A stretch of DNA of 64,000 nucleotides. Origin: Jaenimonas drosophilae. Taxonomy: Eukaryota; Euglenozoa; Kinetoplastea; Trypanosomatida; Trypanosomatidae. Shown here piece after piece: positions 9,403-18,416 of the stretch. Location: NCBI GenBank assembly GCA_030849065.1, contig JASAON010001632.1:1-64000 (forward strand). The letters are read 5' to 3'. The notes beneath the pieces were generated by a model that had not been told where the DNA came from, did no database searches, and was given only the letters and a program-made list of their open reading frames with translations. The position numbers and the translations under genes are program-made. Each line of letters starts with the position of its first letter. The first letter of the stretch is position 1.

Positions 9403-10587
9403 CTACATGCTCCTCGTGTGCGCCTCGCAAATTCGTGCACATGTGACGTGGGCAGTAGTTGGGTAGGCAGATATGCAGACTGGTTTGGTGACGTAATCAA
9501 TACCGTCAAGGTTGCTGTCGTCGGTGCACGACACCACATAAAAAGCATCGACCCCCTTCACACCTCCTTGAAGGCTGTCTGGGACGGGCTGCTCCTGTGC
9601 CACCTTGGCCAAGCCCGACGGGGTGATGACGGGGGCGTTGAGGTCGTTGCAGATGCCGGTGACCTCCGCGCCGTGTGGGATGATCGGGGCCACCGATCCA
9701 GGAAGGAGTCGCATCAGCACCTGGCCATCCACCGACGTTACCCGCCCATCACGCAGGAGGGCGGCCATGAGACCGCGGAAACGGGCGTAGGTTCTCGGAG
9801 GACGGAGGGTGGGTGATACCTCAATCACCTTGCCGGTACGCGCAAATAGACTGACGTACACTCGAAGTTGATGATTGTACGCCAAGTCTGAGTCGAAGAG
9901 AGCAAGAAGGCACTGATGCACAATGTCTGGTCGTACATCCTTCAGTGATTCATTGGCAATCTCCGTCGTTGGGGCACGCTCGTATGCATCCACGATACCT
10001 CGGTTGCCAAGCAGTAGTCCAGCCTTCTCCAGGATAACAACAACAGAGCGTCCTGACTTGGCTGCCTCCGAGCGGCTACCCATCTCTGATACTTTCGGGC
10101 GGTAGCCACCGCTGTTTGGGTTGCTACCTCCACGGCCACCGCTAAAGGATCCACGCCCGCCACCAAATGACCCACGTCCGCCGTCAAACGAGCCGCGTCC
10201 TCGACCAAATGATCCACGTCCGCCATCAAACGAACCACGTCCGCCAGAGAATCCACGTCCGCCGTCAAACGAGCCACGCCCGCCGCCAAATGACCCACGT
10301 CCGCCGTCAAACGAACCGCGACCTCGGCCAAATGATCCACGTCCGCCATCAAACGAACCACGTCCGCCAGAGAATCCACGTCCGCCGTCAAACGAGCCAC
10401 GCCCGCCGCCAAAGGATCCGCGACCGCGGGCCCCACCTCGGCTACTAAAGGATCCCTGATCTCTGCGATCACGCATTTCGCCTTCGGTGCGCGGCCGTGG
10501 TGCGCCGCGATCACCGCCGCCACCTCGTCCGCCGCCGAAGGACGAGCTGGGCCGCTTCTCACCCGCGCCTCGGAAAGAACCGCGCAT
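9403..10587 (-). CDS. EMG1: Nep1/Emg1 rRNA pseudouridine N1-methyltransferase with RGG-repeat N-terminus
   Basis: 394 residues. Residues 1 to about 165 are a low-complexity GRGSFxGGRG region. The rest is a Nep1/Emg1 SPOUT methyltransferase: VVVILEKAGL near 180, DIVHQCLLALFDSDLAYN near 220, VYVSLFARTGKVIEVSPTLR near 245, PRTYARFRGLMAALL near 265, and a C-terminal glycine-containing SAM knot. The DxxHQCLL and PRT-F-RF-GL signatures are typical. Nep1 methylates a pseudouridine in the 18S rRNA decoding region and acts in small-subunit biogenesis in the nucleolus. Nep1 proteins are usually about 220-250 residues, so the RGG domain is an addition; RGG tracts suit RNA binding and nucleolar targeting. 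A cysteine-rich tail after the core (from about 350) is also unusual. An ATG stands at 10585-10587. Confidence 0.88.
   Translation of the reverse strand: MRGSFRGAGEKRPSSSFGGGRGGGGDRGAPRPRTEGEMRDRRDQGSFSSRGGARGRGSFGGGRGSFDGGRGFSGGRGSFDGGRGSFGRGRGSFDGGRGSFGGGRGSFDGGRGFSGGRGSFDGGRGSFGRGRGSFDGGRGSFGGGRGSFSGGRGGSNPNSGGYRPKVSEMGSRSEAAKSGRSVVVILEKAGLLLGNRGIVDAYERAPTTEIANESLKDVRPDIVHQCLLALFDSDLAYNHQLRVYVSLFARTGKVIEVSPTLRPPRTYARFRGLMAALLRDGRVTSVDGQVLMRLLPGSVAPIIPHGAEVTGICNDLNAPVITPSGLAKVAQEQPVPDSLQGGVKGVDAFYVVSCTDDSNLDGIDYVTKPVCISAYPTTAHVTCARICEAHTRSM
10121..10450 (-). repeat. RGG-encoding tandem repeat inside the Nep1 gene
   Basis: The DNA repeats at two levels: a short unit encoding GGRGSFD/GGRGSFG, and a 123-base (41-codon) higher-order unit present about twice (for example CCAAATGATCCACG at 10205 and again at 10328). 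The 41-codon period keeps frame. Repeats of this kind vary in copy number by slippage. Confidence 0.8.
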
Positions 10588-10960
10588 CTGATGTGCTACA
10601 GACTGAGCTCGACCAGCAGAGATTTGAGGCCAAGAGAACTACTCCTGGTGATGACAGGTTTGGTCTCCGGACAATCCGCAACTAGTTGCTTATTACGGAC
10701 AGGCCCCTCAACACTACGAGCTACACAACGAATCAGCCAAGAGAGAAAAGGAGACGGACAGTACGAAAAGTTAGGAACTTCTGCAGTCACGATGATGTGG
10801 GGGTGAGAAGAGGACACACATCCAATTTGTTCTTCACATTTCTGTCAGGAGCAACAACGACAAGTGGAGCTGGGGAATTTGCGCCAATCAAGCAAGCAAA
10901 GAAGAGAGGAAACCTACATCCCTCACTCGCCTACACGCAACCAGTGGAGCGCTACACCGC

Positions 10961-13900
10961 CTAATCCACCTGAATGACCTCAGTGGCCGCCGCAGCGGGT
11001 GGAGAACACGTTGGAGTTGCGCCGGTGACATGTGGATGCAGGGCAAGCCCCTTCCGATGAGCGTCGGCGTGCAGAGGAGAGCGTTGTTCCGCTCCCAAGC
11101 ATCGTAACGCATCTTCTCCAGAGTGAATCAAGTCCTGAAGGGTCGCAATAAGCTGATTTCGCTCCTCTGCTGTCCAGAAAGAGTAAGAGTCCATCCGTGG
11201 TCTCTTCATCCCGCTGAGAGCATGTTCATCTCCGCTCCGTGTCAGGGAGTTCGGCAGCGTGGAGGCTTCGGCAACGATGGTGGCAATGAGCGAGTGGGAA
11301 TGCCGCAGCTTTGATTGAATCTCCACCAACGGCAGCATTCGGGGTGCATGAGCCATTTCCGGCGTCGTCGGCAGTTCCCTGCCAATGTCAGCGCCCCACT
11401 GCAGCGAGCCAGTACTCCGCCATCGTTCCCGGTCTCTCAACGAGGAGGACATAAGACGTGCTTCATGGGCACCGGAGCAGGTCATTTCATCTGTGCCATC
11501 CTCCGACGGCACTCCACAAGCCTCCAACAATTGGTGGAGGTACTTCGCTACTCGAGGAGACAGTTGAAGTGCAGGCAGGGATAGCGCAGTACTGTGTGTG
11601 GCTAGCATGAGGAAGCACCTTGCTGCGGAGCTCTCGGTGTAGGCCTCTGTCACGCACGGCAAGCCTGGCTGCGCCACGCTAGCATTCTCATGGGAAGCAA
11701 AGCTGAGCTTCACCCATCTTCGCACCAACGCAAGTAAATTCGGCTCGACGCATTCTGTGATGCCTGCCACTTCCAACAGCACAGCTGTTTGGCAAAGGAG
11801 GAAGGCTGACGATAGCCTTGACACCTGCCCAATCTCTCCCGAGATGTGGGGGGACGAGCATAGCTGTTCAAGGAGCCCAGTAAGGAGGCTGCTCATGCAT
11901 TGCCAGTCACCCCTTAGGTAGTCAGCGAGCGAACTACAGCTGGTGCCGTAGGCCTGTCGGAACCCTTGCAGCATACTTGGAAGCCGCGTTAGAGCCCCTA
12001 GAAGTGCTGCGCTTGTGCGGATATCGGTTGCTCCACTACTCAGCACGGCTTGGCCCAGCTCCACGACTTGCTGAATGTGTTTTTCTGCACGAGCAGTGTA
12101 GAGCGCAGCGTCGACGCAGTCATCCACGGACGACCCCCTCCCTTCCCACATATCATGAACAGTGATCCCACTGTAGAAGAGATCGGCAACTGCCGTGATG
12201 GACTCCACCCACTCACCGCTAGTACCTGGTGCATCAGTCATGTGCGCTGACTCCATTCCAATGGGGATGGTCAAAACGCATGAGGGCGTAGGCAAGCCGC
12301 TGGCAGCGCAACCCAGTGCCAGAGTAAGCGCCACGGACGACGCCCATCGTGCCATTCCAGGGGACAACGTGCGTGTGTGCCGAAGAACAGCTCCAGCGGC
12401 ACCAGCGACATAGTGCAAGTGAGCAGAAGGCCCACCGGGTGCAGCAGCGCCCTTCTCAGGAGAGGCCGCAAGTGCTGACGCCCACGCCCCGAGCAACAGC
12501 GACACCCCATCGCTACTCGATGATGACAGCGCACTAAGGAAGTGAAGGACAGCCTCACGTGGGTAGGCGGCGGCACCATGAGAAGCTGCGCCTAGAAACA
12601 ACATTGATAGAGCGTGGCTAGTACAACGCGTCCACAAGTCCCCAAGGGATGGAGCAGAGGTCGGAAGTGCATCGACCTCTGAAGCAAGCCGCCACGCAGA
12701 TGCGGGCAACTGCTCAGAGAGTTGCTCAATGCGTGCAAGAAGCCCATCCAGTGCATTGGACTCCACGACGGTTGTGCTACACCCCGTGTCGCACTGGTGA
12801 ATAGCATATTGTAGCTGCCTTTCATCGGTAGAGTGCTCAGGACGACATCTCCACACATTGCAAACACCTGGAGCCCAACCGAGAAGTACCAGGGACATCA
12901 TTTGCAAAATGCGAAGGTCCGTACTGTCCTGTGTTACACCTCGAGCAACCTGCAGAGTTGCATTCATTGAAGAGGTAGCAAGGGCCATGTCCGTCACCAG
13001 TGGCGCGAAGGAAGATGCTGCCCTGACGTTGGTCATCACGGAAGAATCGAGAAGCAGCTGAAGGAGATGCTGAACCGTCCCCATCGCGTCACCACGTGGT
13101 GAATGAGCGCTCAAATCAGGCCGCGCATTTGCACACGACGACGTTTCTTCCGGTTGTGTTCCTGAAACAGCAGCCCCGCCCAAAATGCAGAAGATGCCGT
13201 CCAAGCGTGCAACGACGCCATCGTGCATTGGCAGAAGCGTAGTCTCTGGGAAGTCACTCCCGGCGAGGGTGAGGAGAAGTGCTGAGTACACCTGCATCAG
13301 CTCCGCCACGTCGATGCAGGCATCGCTACGGAGGAGCAAGTAAGGCCACGAACGCACACACGCAACAAGATGAGAAGCGATGAAGATGGCGTAGCGCGTC
13401 CACTTTGAGTCCGTCCAGTCGTGTGAAAAGAGAGACCACTTGAACTGTTCCCACACAAAGCGCATGCCTGTAGTGACGACGTCTTCAGGCGTCGACGGTG
13501 ATGCCACAATGAGATTGATCGCCTTCCACAATAAATTCAGCTGAGTCATCTTCATCATCATGAAGGAGCCACGTGTGCCATCACATAGATCCATCAACAC
13601 TGGGAGGATCGTTCGTCCATCATCTAGAATGCGCTGTGGGGAGGACTCTAGGAGATTCTTCAGGGGTTCCAACTGAGGCGGCGCTGCACAAACCATACGA
13701 CACGCGCTAAGAACATCTGTAGAGAGGTGAGGTGAGGGTGAGAATCTATCTGAATAAGACGCCCCCGCGTGCATAACTTGCTGCACAGCGGTGTCAATAG
13801 CAACTATTCCCGACGCTGTAGCAGCTAATGAAAGAAAAGATTGTGGAGAAGGTAGGAACAAATTGTGACGACGAGAGCGACGGGGGGCATCAAGCGGCAT
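10961..13900 (-). CDS. large conserved-looking hypothetical protein, helical repeat-like
   Basis: 979 residues from the first ATG (13898-13900). Composition is leucine-, alanine- and serine-rich with many amphipathic helices, suggesting an alpha-solenoid (HEAT/ARM-like), but no repeat is clear enough to name. Near the C-terminus a basic KRPR is followed by an aromatic, charged stretch (SYSFWTAEERNQLIATLQ). There is no signal peptide or convincing membrane helix. I do not recognise the family. The frame stays open upstream to about 14041 without an ATG, across a run of ten C at 13977-13986, so a longer N-terminus is possible only if that run is misread. Confidence 0.7.
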   Translation of the reverse strand: MPLDAPRRSRRHNLFLPSPQSFLSLAATASGIVAIDTAVQQVMHAGASYSDRFSPSPHLSTDVLSACRMVCAAPPQLEPLKNLLESSPQRILDDGRTILPVLMDLCDGTRGSFMMMKMTQLNLLWKAINLIVASPSTPEDVVTTGMRFVWEQFKWSLFSHDWTDSKWTRYAIFIASHLVACVRSWPYLLLRSDACIDVAELMQVYSALLLTLAGSDFPETTLLPMHDGVVARLDGIFCILGGAAVSGTQPEETSSCANARPDLSAHSPRGDAMGTVQHLLQLLLDSSVMTNVRAASSFAPLVTDMALATSSMNATLQVARGVTQDSTDLRILQMMSLVLLGWAPGVCNVWRCRPEHSTDERQLQYAIHQCDTGCSTTVVESNALDGLLARIEQLSEQLPASAWRLASEVDALPTSAPSLGDLWTRCTSHALSMLFLGAASHGAAAYPREAVLHFLSALSSSSSDGVSLLLGAWASALAASPEKGAAAPGGPSAHLHYVAGAAGAVLRHTRTLSPGMARWASSVALTLALGCAASGLPTPSCVLTIPIGMESAHMTDAPGTSGEWVESITAVADLFYSGITVHDMWEGRGSSVDDCVDAALYTARAEKHIQQVVELGQAVLSSGATDIRTSAALLGALTRLPSMLQGFRQAYGTSCSSLADYLRGDWQCMSSLLTGLLEQLCSSPHISGEIGQVSRLSSAFLLCQTAVLLEVAGITECVEPNLLALVRRWVKLSFASHENASVAQPGLPCVTEAYTESSAARCFLMLATHSTALSLPALQLSPRVAKYLHQLLEACGVPSEDGTDEMTCSGAHEARLMSSSLRDRERWRSTGSLQWGADIGRELPTTPEMAHAPRMLPLVEIQSKLRHSHSLIATIVAEASTLPNSLTRSGDEHALSGMKRPRMDSYSFWTAEERNQLIATLQDLIHSGEDALRCLGAEQRSPLHADAHRKGLALHPHVTGATPTCSPPAAAATEVIQVD

Positions 13901-14510
13901 ACGTGCTGGTTCTTCGCTCAGCGACAAAAATGTACCATGATTGTATTGACGAGGAGAGGATGAGCAAGAGGATACACCCCCCCCCCACGATCTCGATCTA
14001 AGTCTGCAATAAGCAGGATTGTCTATTCCGCAGGCCACCACGCAGCTGCGGGTTTCACTTAGGAGCTACTTGGAGTGGATCTCGGGACGCAATGCGTCCT
14101 GAGATGTTATGCACGTCAGAACAACGACACAGAGAGCAGTGCGTCGCTCTCGTACGCACATCACATCACCGGCAAAAGAACACAACAAACACAATAAAGA
14201 CACGTGCACATTATTTTCCCTACCAACCTCCATGCTTAGGGCTACCACACAATGAAGGCACGAGCAGGCTTAGATGGACAGCACAATGCACACACAAGGA
14301 TGTGACGTGGTTCAGCCCCAATGTAGGAAAAGGTGCCCTCTTTCCGCTCTCCAGCACAACCCTCGTCAGCCTTCAGTGGTGGTGCTAGTAGGAAACAGTA
14401 GGAATGTGGGTACAAGACAAGAGAGGGGAAAATACGGTCACACCACAGCTCCTTTTCCAAATTCTGTGTCACCTCTCCCTAGTTAGCTCACATGTTGGCT
14501 CGGAGTGGCA
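13901..14510 (-). other. intergenic region with a C10 run
   Basis: 610 bases without a supported gene. It contains a run of ten C (13977-13986) and, on the minus strand, a pyrimidine-rich stretch (CCTCTTGCTCATCCTCTCCTC, 13950-13970) that could serve the hypothetical gene at 10961-13900, though no AG follows close by. The rest is likely UTR. Confidence 0.4.
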
Positions 14511-16124
14511 TCACCGCGCCCCGCTGTCTGCGCGCATCTGAAGGCTGATGGGAGGTGATGGAGCTACTCTGATGCATCTCTTGTGGGATTGGTGGAGAGT
14601 ACTCTCGTCGCGGAGCGGGGTTGGAGACGTGGACAGCCCAGGGTAGGGAGATGGCGAGGTGGCGATAGAAGATGGGCCAGCTGACACCGCAAATAACTCC
14701 TTTGACACGCGACGTGTCTCATCCTTTGCGGGCGATTGCTCAAAACGAGGCTCTGGCGAATTGGGCTCAACCTTCTCAGTCAGGGCCTCGTTACTCGCTC
14801 GCAGCTGCTCGCGTCGATCTAGTTGATGCTCCTTCACCAGAGCTTCCATGCGCAGCGCAAGGATCTCACATCGCTCCTCCGCCGAAGCAGCACGGCTGAG
14901 AGCCTCTTGTGTAGTACGCATGAGCTCCTCAACCTGTTGGCGAAGACGTTGAACCTCATCGGTGTCCTCCTTCGTTGCAGCACAAGGCCGCGTTTCCCGC
15001 ACACCCTTCGTCATAGTCGGCTTCCTCGCTGTTTCCGGGGGGATGCTCATGGCTATATTGCAGCCAACACTCTCTGTGTCTTTAGGCTTTGGCGGCACAA
15101 CCTCCACAGGGACTGGTTTGCGGAGAAGCGAGCTTGCGCGGGTGGATTTGGTGCCCGTCGCGCCACACAAACCGTGCGACGGCGTCTTGACTGTGTCACG
15201 AGCCGACTGCGTTAAGCGACTGCAGCTCTCCACTCGGTGGCTGGCTGGTTGCATCCTCTCTTCATCTGCACAACTCTGGGCACGGCGTCGAGCTGGTGGG
15301 GGAGGCAGCTTTCCTGGCGCAGATACGGCCGGGGGCGCCTTGCGTGGGGGGCGAGACTGATTCCAGCCAAGACTATGTTTTGCTTTGGGTGGAGCAGCCC
15401 AGCTGGGGTGGGGGAGGGTTGGAGAGTTAGGGAACACCTCCGTCACCTCCAACTCATCCATGAGCGGCTCCTCATTATTCACTGTCGCCGCCGGAGCAAT
15501 GACACTGGGCGGAGGATGTGAGCGTACGGAGGGCCTACGTTGGGAAGCGGCCATCCCTGCCCACATGGCTCGATGCGGTGTCGCCAAGAGAAAGGGATCA
15601 ACGGAGGACTCCAAGGAGACGTGGAGAACGGTGCTTGGTGCCTCCTCCATGATGGGGCCAACTGAGGCTGCATTCGTTGGTGTAGGTGGGTTCTCGTAGG
15701 AGGTGGCGGGTGGTGGTGGTGGTGAACTTCGATGGAAGTGCGGTCCCTGGCAGCTCCGCCGTACTTCACTCACCAGCTCTTCAATGAAGTCCTCGTCACT
15801 CAGTAAGCAGTCTGTCGAAAGAACAGGGGTTGGGGGGCGTGCCACGGGGCTATGTGAAGATGAAATCTGAGGCCAGTTGTTCACGACGGAGGAGGAGCAT
15901 CGTGGGGATAGAACCCGATCCTCCATCTCTGGGTAGAAGTAGGGGAGCAAGTCCTGCTTAGGTGTCTGCGGGCGTGGTGTCACGCAGGAAGCTCGCTGTG
16001 GGGGGGCAAGTGGAGGAGTGCCACTTGGTGCGTTGCCGCGGAGGTCAGACGATGGGTCAAAACGTACATCCGGGGGAACGTGTCGTGTGTGCAGTGGTCC
16101 ATCATCTACGTTATGGGTGTGCAT
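14511..16124 (-). CDS. proline/serine-rich hypothetical protein with C-terminal coiled coil
   Basis: 537 residues from the ATG at 16122-16124. Residues 1 to about 380 are low complexity, rich in Pro, Ser, Thr and Ala, with polyproline patches (SSPPPPPATSYENPP). A short coiled coil follows at about 390-455 (VQRLRQQVEELMRTTQEALS). The tail is again Ser/Pro-rich. There is no enzymatic motif. This is the pattern of kinetoplastid cytoskeletal or cell-cortex proteins, but a function cannot be assigned. The disordered part offers many possible phosphorylation sites. Confidence 0.7.
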   Translation of the reverse strand: MHTHNVDDGPLHTRHVPPDVRFDPSSDLRGNAPSGTPPLAPPQRASCVTPRPQTPKQDLLPYFYPEMEDRVLSPRCSSSVVNNWPQISSSHSPVARPPTPVLSTDCLLSDEDFIEELVSEVRRSCQGPHFHRSSPPPPPATSYENPPTPTNAASVGPIMEEAPSTVLHVSLESSVDPFLLATPHRAMWAGMAASQRRPSVRSHPPPSVIAPAATVNNEEPLMDELEVTEVFPNSPTLPHPSWAAPPKAKHSLGWNQSRPPRKAPPAVSAPGKLPPPPARRRAQSCADEERMQPASHRVESCSRLTQSARDTVKTPSHGLCGATGTKSTRASSLLRKPVPVEVVPPKPKDTESVGCNIAMSIPPETARKPTMTKGVRETRPCAATKEDTDEVQRLRQQVEELMRTTQEALSRAASAEERCEILALRMEALVKEHQLDRREQLRASNEALTEKVEPNSPEPRFEQSPAKDETRRVSKELFAVSAGPSSIATSPSPYPGLSTSPTPLRDESTLHQSHKRCIRVAPSPPISLQMRADSGAR

Positions 16125-16522
16125 ATCCACAAGATGTCAGATGGATGTGTGTTTGGAAGTGAGAACGGAAGAGATGCTATATCGCGCGCAAAGCTCACTG
16201 CAGCCGGAGCTCACGTAATCTATCTGAGTCTCTATAATGGTTATAATCTAAATGGTGTATGTATATGTAGTAAATCTAAGAACACGTGACAGATGGATGA
16301 AATGGCCCCACTCAGCAACCTCCACTTCTGGCTACACTCAATTCAATCCAACTGTAGAGACAGCAATCAAGGGAAGAAAAGGAAACAATGATGGGCATAC
16401 AGGCGCCTAGCAAACAAGATCTCTCCGTCCAAACAACTGGCACATGTCTGGAATTCTGGAATGGTGTACTGGTACAACGTCTGCTACACGCAGACTCGAA
16501 GGTAGTGAAGCAGTCGAGAGAG
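16125..16522. other. intergenic region
   Basis: 398 bases with no supported gene. The half nearest the proline-rich gene (16200-16280) is AT-rich. I see no strong pyrimidine tract and no RNA gene. Confidence 0.4.
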
Positions 16523-18190
16523 CTAGTCCGGTATTAGTGCGCCTTTGGTGATTTCATGTCGCCGAATAAATGCAAGGACATTGCGTAGCGCGTCAAACCA
16601 CCCATCGCACTGCTCTCGACGCTGTGTTGCAAGCTGCAGAATTCTCTGTGTGCTGGTAATGAGAAGCACGTAGTAAGGTCGCAGTACGCCGTCCTTCCCT
16701 CGCCAGGTGTGAACGCTGGGCGACACCTGACAAATGTCTTCCAGTCGTATATTCCCCGCAAAGGCGGTGCAATGAGTCTCCTTGCTGGACCACACAAGAA
16801 GATAACTCTGCGTATCGACCCACACCCACCTGTCCTGCGCCGCTGTGCCGCTGGAGTTCCACTTGATGAACCAATCACCTGAACGAAGAGTCCGAACGCT
16901 GTGCTGGAGGTCCGTGGTAACGTGAACGTGAGGAAGTGACGATACATTCTGGCGGAGTTCCCTCATAGGCCTCCGGGCAGATGCAGACCTACGCTGACGG
17001 GTCGCGCTCTGACGACGTGAAGGGCTCATACCTGTCCTCCGCACCGCAGAGGAGGCAGCTGTAGGCACAAAGACCACCGAATTCATGGCATCAACGTGCT
17101 GTGGTGAGCCTATCTCGGCGTCGTGTCGTAAAGCGGCTCCATCAGCCCACGCGGAAGAGGCTATTTTCTGGTCTGACTTGGGGTTCTCCACACGATCCTC
17201 AGCAACAAGCGCCCGTGGTGGTGGCGACGCCACGCGCTCCACGCGCGGCACAGCTATAGGGTAGGCGGTAGTCTGTGCCACTGGCTGGGAATACTGCTTG
17301 AAAGAGTTTGAGTAGGGGGCGCGGCCAACGTCCCTTGGAGAAACCGGAAACGTCGATTGTGCCAGGATGGGTGAGGAAGTTCGGTTGAGTCTCCAGTCAC
17401 CTCTCCATGGCGATGACGTAGGTAGCGAGTTATAGGAGTCCGGCGCACGTGACGCGTAGGTGCTCATAGTGGGGTGACGACTTGGAGAAGAGAAGCCCAG
17501 ACGTGAGGAAGAGCCAGCCTGTCGCACCGCAGCTCCACTTCTCTTAAACGTGCTCTGAGGGCGGGGCAGTGAGGAGCTCAGGCGTGGTCTTTCCGAGTCA
17601 ATGAGGCTACGTGAGCGCGCCGTCTTGAATGGGCTGTACTGGACCTTGGGGACTCGTCCCTGTCGATCACCGTAGGCTAGCGGGGCTACGATGGGACTCA
17701 GGTCACTTGACGGGAGGCTGAAGAGGGAGGTCCCAGGTGCCTGCGGAACTGCTTCCCTGTGAATTCCTCCGATTTGCTCTGGAATCCAGTCACGGGAAGG
17801 AGTCCCTGCCGCGGTATCTGTGGTGTAGCTCTCATGACCACAGGGAACGGGCTGGTGCGAGCTTCGGGAGGGAGGTGTGGTAAAGGCAGCATCCTTGGAG
17901 GCTGGCTCAACCTCATCCCTCCGGGAAGGTAGCTCGGCAGCCGCAGGGGTCTCTGTACGAGGTAGACCACCAACCTTGGCCCTGTCACTCTGTGTAGTTG
18001 CCAACTGTGGAGAAGTCTGACCTTCCCTTGAAGGGGCATAAGCTACGGGTGACACCTCCTGAGCAGTCTGCACAGACTCATCAACCTGAGGGGTGGCGGC
18101 CGCAAAATCCTCGCAGTACACGCCAAGAACGCCGCGACGGCGCCGAGCCTCGAGAATGCGAGCAAGGTGAATCTCGTGAAGATGATCCAT
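16523..18190 (-). CDS. protein with C-terminal pleckstrin-homology domain
   Basis: 555 residues starting MDHLHEIHLARILEARRRRG. Residues 30 to about 420 are Ser/Pro/Arg-rich and probably disordered. The C-terminal 120 residues form a PH domain: GDWFIKWNS, RWVWVDTQSYLLVWSSKE, NIRLEDICQV, YYVLLITSTQRILQLAT and a closing helix with the invariant Trp (CDGWFDALRNVL). The layout resembles the cortical Num1/Mcp5-type PH domains, which bind phosphoinositides at the plasma membrane, and kinetoplastid basal-body PH proteins. Recruitment to membrane or basal body is inference. The start is an ATG at 18188-18190. Confidence 0.78.
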   Translation of the reverse strand: MDHLHEIHLARILEARRRRGVLGVYCEDFAAATPQVDESVQTAQEVSPVAYAPSREGQTSPQLATTQSDRAKVGGLPRTETPAAAELPSRRDEVEPASKDAAFTTPPSRSSHQPVPCGHESYTTDTAAGTPSRDWIPEQIGGIHREAVPQAPGTSLFSLPSSDLSPIVAPLAYGDRQGRVPKVQYSPFKTARSRSLIDSERPRLSSSLPRPQSTFKRSGAAVRQAGSSSRLGFSSPSRHPTMSTYASRAPDSYNSLPTSSPWRGDWRLNRTSSPILAQSTFPVSPRDVGRAPYSNSFKQYSQPVAQTTAYPIAVPRVERVASPPPRALVAEDRVENPKSDQKIASSAWADGAALRHDAEIGSPQHVDAMNSVVFVPTAASSAVRRTGMSPSRRQSATRQRRSASARRPMRELRQNVSSLPHVHVTTDLQHSVRTLRSGDWFIKWNSSGTAAQDRWVWVDTQSYLLVWSSKETHCTAFAGNIRLEDICQVSPSVHTWRGKDGVLRPYYVLLITSTQRILQLATQRREQCDGWFDALRNVLAFIRRHEITKGALIPD

Positions 18191-18416
18191 GATTGTTGGT
18201 GTTGTGATTATGGACTAGCAACCTCCGCACAAGCTCAAAGTCATGGATGGTCTAATGATGGCAGACACAGAAGTAGAAATTGAGTATTGGGAAGCATATG
18301 AGCATTTCTACAGTGTTGGGGGGAAGGGGTACACTGCGGGTGGCACAAGAAGTGAACGAAGTGGCTAATGTGTGGATAAATGACCTCACTTGCAACGCAC
18401 GTGGCAAAGCGGGTCA

